DNA of 7,298 nucleotides from CAG-390 sp964522215 (lineage in GTDB: Bacteria; Bacillota; Clostridia; Oscillospirales; CAG-272). Both the position numbers and the translations under genes were made by a program. This document shows positions 5,065 through 7,298 of the stretch, piece after piece. The first letter of the stretch is position 1. Each line of letters opens with the position of its first letter. The notes under the pieces were generated by a model that ran no database searches, had not been told where the DNA came from, and saw nothing but the letters and a program-made list of their open reading frames with translations. The DNA is taken from the NCBI GenBank assembly GCA_964522215.1, contig CAZFVR010000050.1:1-7298 (forward strand), written 5' to 3'.

Positions 5065-6552
5065 ATGAAAAAATCTGTTTTATCGCAAATTCTTTCCTGG
5101 TTGCTGGCACTCGTGCTGCTTTGCGCCACGCTTGTCGGCTGTGCCGACACGGGAGCGGGCAGTGAGACCACCGCCGCACCCACGCCGGACGGCTCCACGG
5201 CTGAGACGGCATCCTCGACCGAGCCGGAGGAGACCACACCTACCGCGGCCTCGGTGCTTGGCGAACGCGATTTTGACGGCGCCACAGTGACCTTCTACTC
5301 ACGCTATTATAACGGCGTGTGGAGATCCGATCTTATGGCGACCTCCGACGACGTGGATACCCTGCCTGTTGCCGTCTATCGCCGCAATAAGATGATAGAG
5401 GAGCAGTACGGCGTAAGGCTTGACGAGATACAAAGCGGCCAGGCAACTTTTATGTCCGACCTTGAGCGCCGCGTAAAATCCTCGGATGAGTCCTTTGACG
5501 CGGTCTATATGAGCGCGACAGATGCCGCCAACAGCGCATCAGCCGGACTGCTCGTTGACCTGCACGATGTTAAGCAGATCGACCTTGACGCGCAGTGGTG
5601 GTCACAGTCGCTCAATAAGTCCTGGTCGATAGGCCACCGCCAGTTCTTTGCCGTCGGCGATATCACAACTATCGACGATATGTCCGCGCGCGGTGTGTTC
5701 TTTAATAAGGATATACTTGAGCAGTATGAGATGAGGACCCCCTATGATTACGTAAACAAAAACGAGTGGACACTTGAAAATATGTTTACAATGGCGGATA
5801 CCGCATACATACCCGGCTCGGATGGCGCGGGCGCACAGGTGTACGGCATCTCGGCGCAGAATTCCTTTGGCTTTATCATGCTCATGGCAGCGGGCGAGCT
5901 GGTCAGCGTTAATAACGAGCAGGATATCCCCGAGGTCAGCATCGGCAACGAGCGCAGCTTGGCCGTGCTTGACCTTTTGACCAAAAAGACCGCCGGTAAC
6001 GAGGGTATATTCCTTGGCGCGGATGCCGATGTTATGGCAAACTTCCGCAACGGCACAGCCCTCTTTATGCCGGAGGTGCTCTATCACCTCATCTCCCTCA
6101 GAGAGGCTGATTTTGAGGTGGGTATCGTTCCCGCCCCCAAATATAACGCCGAGCAGGAGGACTACTACAGCTTTACCACAGGCTACGGTATCACCTGTAT
6201 GGGCTTCCCGCAGTCCTGCTCGACCGAAAGACTTGAGCGCGCCGCGTTTATAGTTGAGGCGCTCTCCATTCAGTCGCTGACGACCCTCACACCCGCCTAC
6301 TTTGAGGTCTGCGTAAAGACCCGCTACGCGCCGGATCTTGATTCCTCCGGAATGATACAGATCATACGCGATACCATCTATACCGACCTTGCCGAAATGT
6401 ATAAGTGGGGCGGCCTGCGCGATAAGGTGCAAACAGCCGTATCGCAGGGTCAAAACATATCAACTATCGTTTCCGGCTCCAAAAAGATGGCAAATATTGC
6501 GCTTAATCTTACGGTGGATGCTTGGGCAAAAGCACCGGTGTTTAATCCTTGA
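5065..6552 (+). CDS. Extracellular solute-binding lipoprotein (ABC-type)
   Basis: The 495-residue product has a lipoprotein signal: a MKK start, a hydrophobic stretch at about 9-25, and lipobox LVGC with the lipidated Cys26. A flexible tether rich in Thr, Ala, Glu, Pro and Ser runs to about residue 66, and the folded body starts near ERDFDG (67-72). Segments such as RRNKMIEEQYGVRL and FNKDILEQYEM, followed by PYDYVNKNEWTLENMFTMA, are typical of family-1-like solute-binding proteins common in gut Clostridia. It would sit on the outer face of the membrane and bind a sugar or similar ligand; the ligand cannot be read. I start it at 5065 because GAGGTGA lies at 5053-5059 and the signal peptide begins there. 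An upstream ATG at 5011 would add 18 residues ahead of the signal. No permease or ATPase gene is next to it. Confidence 0.88.
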   Translation: MKKSVLSQILSWLLALVLLCATLVGCADTGAGSETTAAPTPDGSTAETASSTEPEETTPTAASVLGERDFDGATVTFYSRYYNGVWRSDLMATSDDVDTLPVAVYRRNKMIEEQYGVRLDEIQSGQATFMSDLERRVKSSDESFDAVYMSATDAANSASAGLLVDLHDVKQIDLDAQWWSQSLNKSWSIGHRQFFAVGDITTIDDMSARGVFFNKDILEQYEMRTPYDYVNKNEWTLENMFTMADTAYIPGSDGAGAQVYGISAQNSFGFIMLMAAGELVSVNNEQDIPEVSIGNERSLAVLDLLTKKTAGNEGIFLGADADVMANFRNGTALFMPEVLYHLISLREADFEVGIVPAPKYNAEQEDYYSFTTGYGITCMGFPQSCSTERLERAAFIVEALSIQSLTTLTPAYFEVCVKTRYAPDLDSSGMIQIIRDTIYTDLAEMYKWGGLRDKVQTAVSQGQNISTIVSGSKKMANIALNLTVDAWAKAPVFNP

Positions 6553-6569
6553 ATCTTATGCCCATGACC

Positions 6570-6574
6570 GAGGA
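6570..6574 (+). promoter_or_regulatory. Ribosome binding site fixing the nth start
   Basis: GAGGA lies 7 nt before the ATG at 6582 in the same GAGGATAAA setting seen before dut and mreC. The upstream candidates (TTG 6549, ATG 6558, ATG 6564) have no Shine-Dalgarno. Confidence 0.75.
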
Positions 6575-6581
6575 TAAAAAA

Positions 6582-7256
6582 ATGTCGGCCGGGGCGTGCG
6601 AAAAAAAAGAGCTGGCGCGGCAGGTAACTGCCGCGCTTGCTGCACGTTACCCGGTGGCCGAATGCTCGCTTGAATACGGCGGCGACCCGTGGCGACTGCT
6701 CGTAATGGGGCGGCTATCGGCACAGTGTACCGATGCGCGGGTGAATATCGTTTGCCGCGAGCTGTTTTTGAAGTACCCCTCCGCCGAGGCGATGGCCGCA
6801 GCGGAGATCTCCGAGCTTGAGGAGATATTGCGCCCCTGCGGGCTGTTTCGCACTAAGGCAAGGGACGTGCGGGCGGCAAGCGAGATGCTGTGCCGCGATT
6901 TTGGCGGTGTGTTGCCGGATAACATGGAGGAGCTTTTGCGCCTGCCCGGGGTCGGGCGAAAGGTGGCAAACCTCTTGCTTGGCGATATCTACGCAAAGCC
7001 CGGGATAGTGGCGGATACGCATTGCATACGCATTTGCGGGCGGCTGGGATTCTACCCGGAGGATATGCGCGACCCGCGCCGCGTGGAGCGGATAATGGGT
7101 GAGATAGTTGAACCCGCCGAGCAGAGCGACCTCTGCCATAGGCTTGTGATGTTTGGGCGGGAGGTCTGCCGCGCCCGCGACCCCAAGTGCGGGGAGTGCC
7201 CGCTTGGGGAGCTGTGCGCCGGCTCCCGCGACACTTGGGAGATGCCAAATATGTAA
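6582..7256 (+). CDS. nth: Endonuclease III (bifunctional DNA glycosylase/AP lyase)
   Basis: Nth excises oxidised pyrimidines from DNA and nicks the resulting abasic site by beta-elimination, starting base excision repair. The 224-residue protein shows the helix-hairpin-helix LPGVGRKVAN (121-130) with catalytic Lys127. Asp145 in VADTHCIRI is the conserved acidic residue, and RLSAQCTD (44-51) corresponds to the LSAQATD helix. The [4Fe-4S] ligands are at Cys196, Cys203, Cys206 and Cys212 with the exact C-x6-C-x2-C-x5-C spacing. Length fits the family (E. coli 211). It starts 29 nt after the solute-binding protein stop and may be co-transcribed. Oddly, the last ten residues and the stop codon are encoded by the right copy of the 77-bp repeat; all catalytic and cluster residues lie before it. 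Confidence 0.96.
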   Translation: MSAGACEKKELARQVTAALAARYPVAECSLEYGGDPWRLLVMGRLSAQCTDARVNIVCRELFLKYPSAEAMAAAEISELEEILRPCGLFRTKARDVRAASEMLCRDFGGVLPDNMEELLRLPGVGRKVANLLLGDIYAKPGIVADTHCIRICGRLGFYPEDMRDPRRVERIMGEIVEPAEQSDLCHRLVMFGREVCRARDPKCGECPLGELCAGSRDTWEMPNM

Positions 7257-7298
7257 TTTTTGCTCCGCAAAAATCTAATTTTACCTCCTCATCCGTCA
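7222..7298 (+). repeat. Right copy of the 77-bp inverted repeat
   Basis: This is the reverse complement of 8-84 with two differences, at 7239 and 7254. Base 7254 is the T of the nth stop TAA; the left copy would read AAA there. The repeat begins inside codon 214 of nth and runs past the gene to the window end, so it is a dispersed repeat that overlaps a coding end and not a purely intergenic one. Confidence 0.85.
7256..7274 (+). terminator. Hairpin overlapping the nth stop codon
   Basis: ATTTTTGC pairs with GCAAAAAT around a TCC loop. The left arm starts on the last base of the nth stop codon. The tract after it, CTAATTTTA, is only a weak U-tract, so termination is possible but not certain. 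It is the counterpart of 32-50. Confidence 0.45.

Noticed and set aside
5602..6453. 283-codon minus-strand open frame opposite the solute-binding protein
   Set aside because: It is a shadow of the solute-binding protein with no motif, no promoter and no Shine-Dalgarno.
6549..6581. Longer nth starting at TTG 6549 or ATG 6558/6564
   Set aside because: No Shine-Dalgarno precedes these codons, while GAGGA is well placed for the ATG at 6582. The extra residues are not part of the glycosylase fold.
8..7298. The window as a transposon with 77-bp terminal inverted repeats
   Set aside because: The contents are housekeeping genes (dut, maf, mreB, mreC, nth), there is no transposase or recombinase, and one repeat arm encodes the end of nth. 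Contig ends falling in a dispersed repeat explain this better.

Overview
The window looks like a metagenome-assembled scaffold from a Gram-positive anaerobe of the Clostridia, probably an Oscillospirales/Ruminococcaceae-type gut lineage. That is an inference from several things: GC-rich coding DNA with AT-rich promoters, strong GAGGA/GGAGGT ribosome binding sites, the gene order maf-mreB-mreC, and a lipoprotein sugar-binding-type protein with a Thr/Ser/Glu/Pro-rich tether. A run of exactly 100 N at 4881-4980 marks a scaffold join.

Layout. The minus strand from about 4327 down to 99 reads as one operon: promoter, dut (dUTPase), maf (nucleotide pyrophosphatase), mreB (rod-shape actin), mreC (elongasome scaffold), then a Gfo/Idh/MocA-family NAD(P)-dependent oxidoreductase where mreD would usually sit. 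On the plus strand, divergently, a small HMA-domain metal-binding protein (4470-4733) has its own promoter overlapped by an 18-bp palindrome. A structured non-coding stretch containing the N gap follows. Then come an extracellular solute-binding lipoprotein (5065-6552) without permease genes and, 29 nt later, an endonuclease III (nth, 6582-7256).

How the genes relate. dut and maf remove dUTP and non-canonical nucleotides. nth repairs oxidised pyrimidines in DNA. mreB and mreC organise lateral wall synthesis. The oxidoreductase and the solute-binding protein are accessory sugar-type functions whose substrates cannot be read from the sequence.

Most notable observations. (1) Both ends of the window carry the same 77-bp repeat in opposite orientation (75/77 identical), each copy lying at the 3' end of a gene; the right copy encodes the last ten residues and stop codon of Nth. 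(2) The N gap is flanked by the same 17 bases on both sides, so it is probably an unmerged overlap with no missing DNA. (3) The two divergent promoters at 4275-4418 share a TTATGTGATA repeat that is part of a palindrome at each promoter, suggesting operators. No CRISPR array, phage, transposase, tRNA or rRNA is seen, and I found no clear new multi-gene system.
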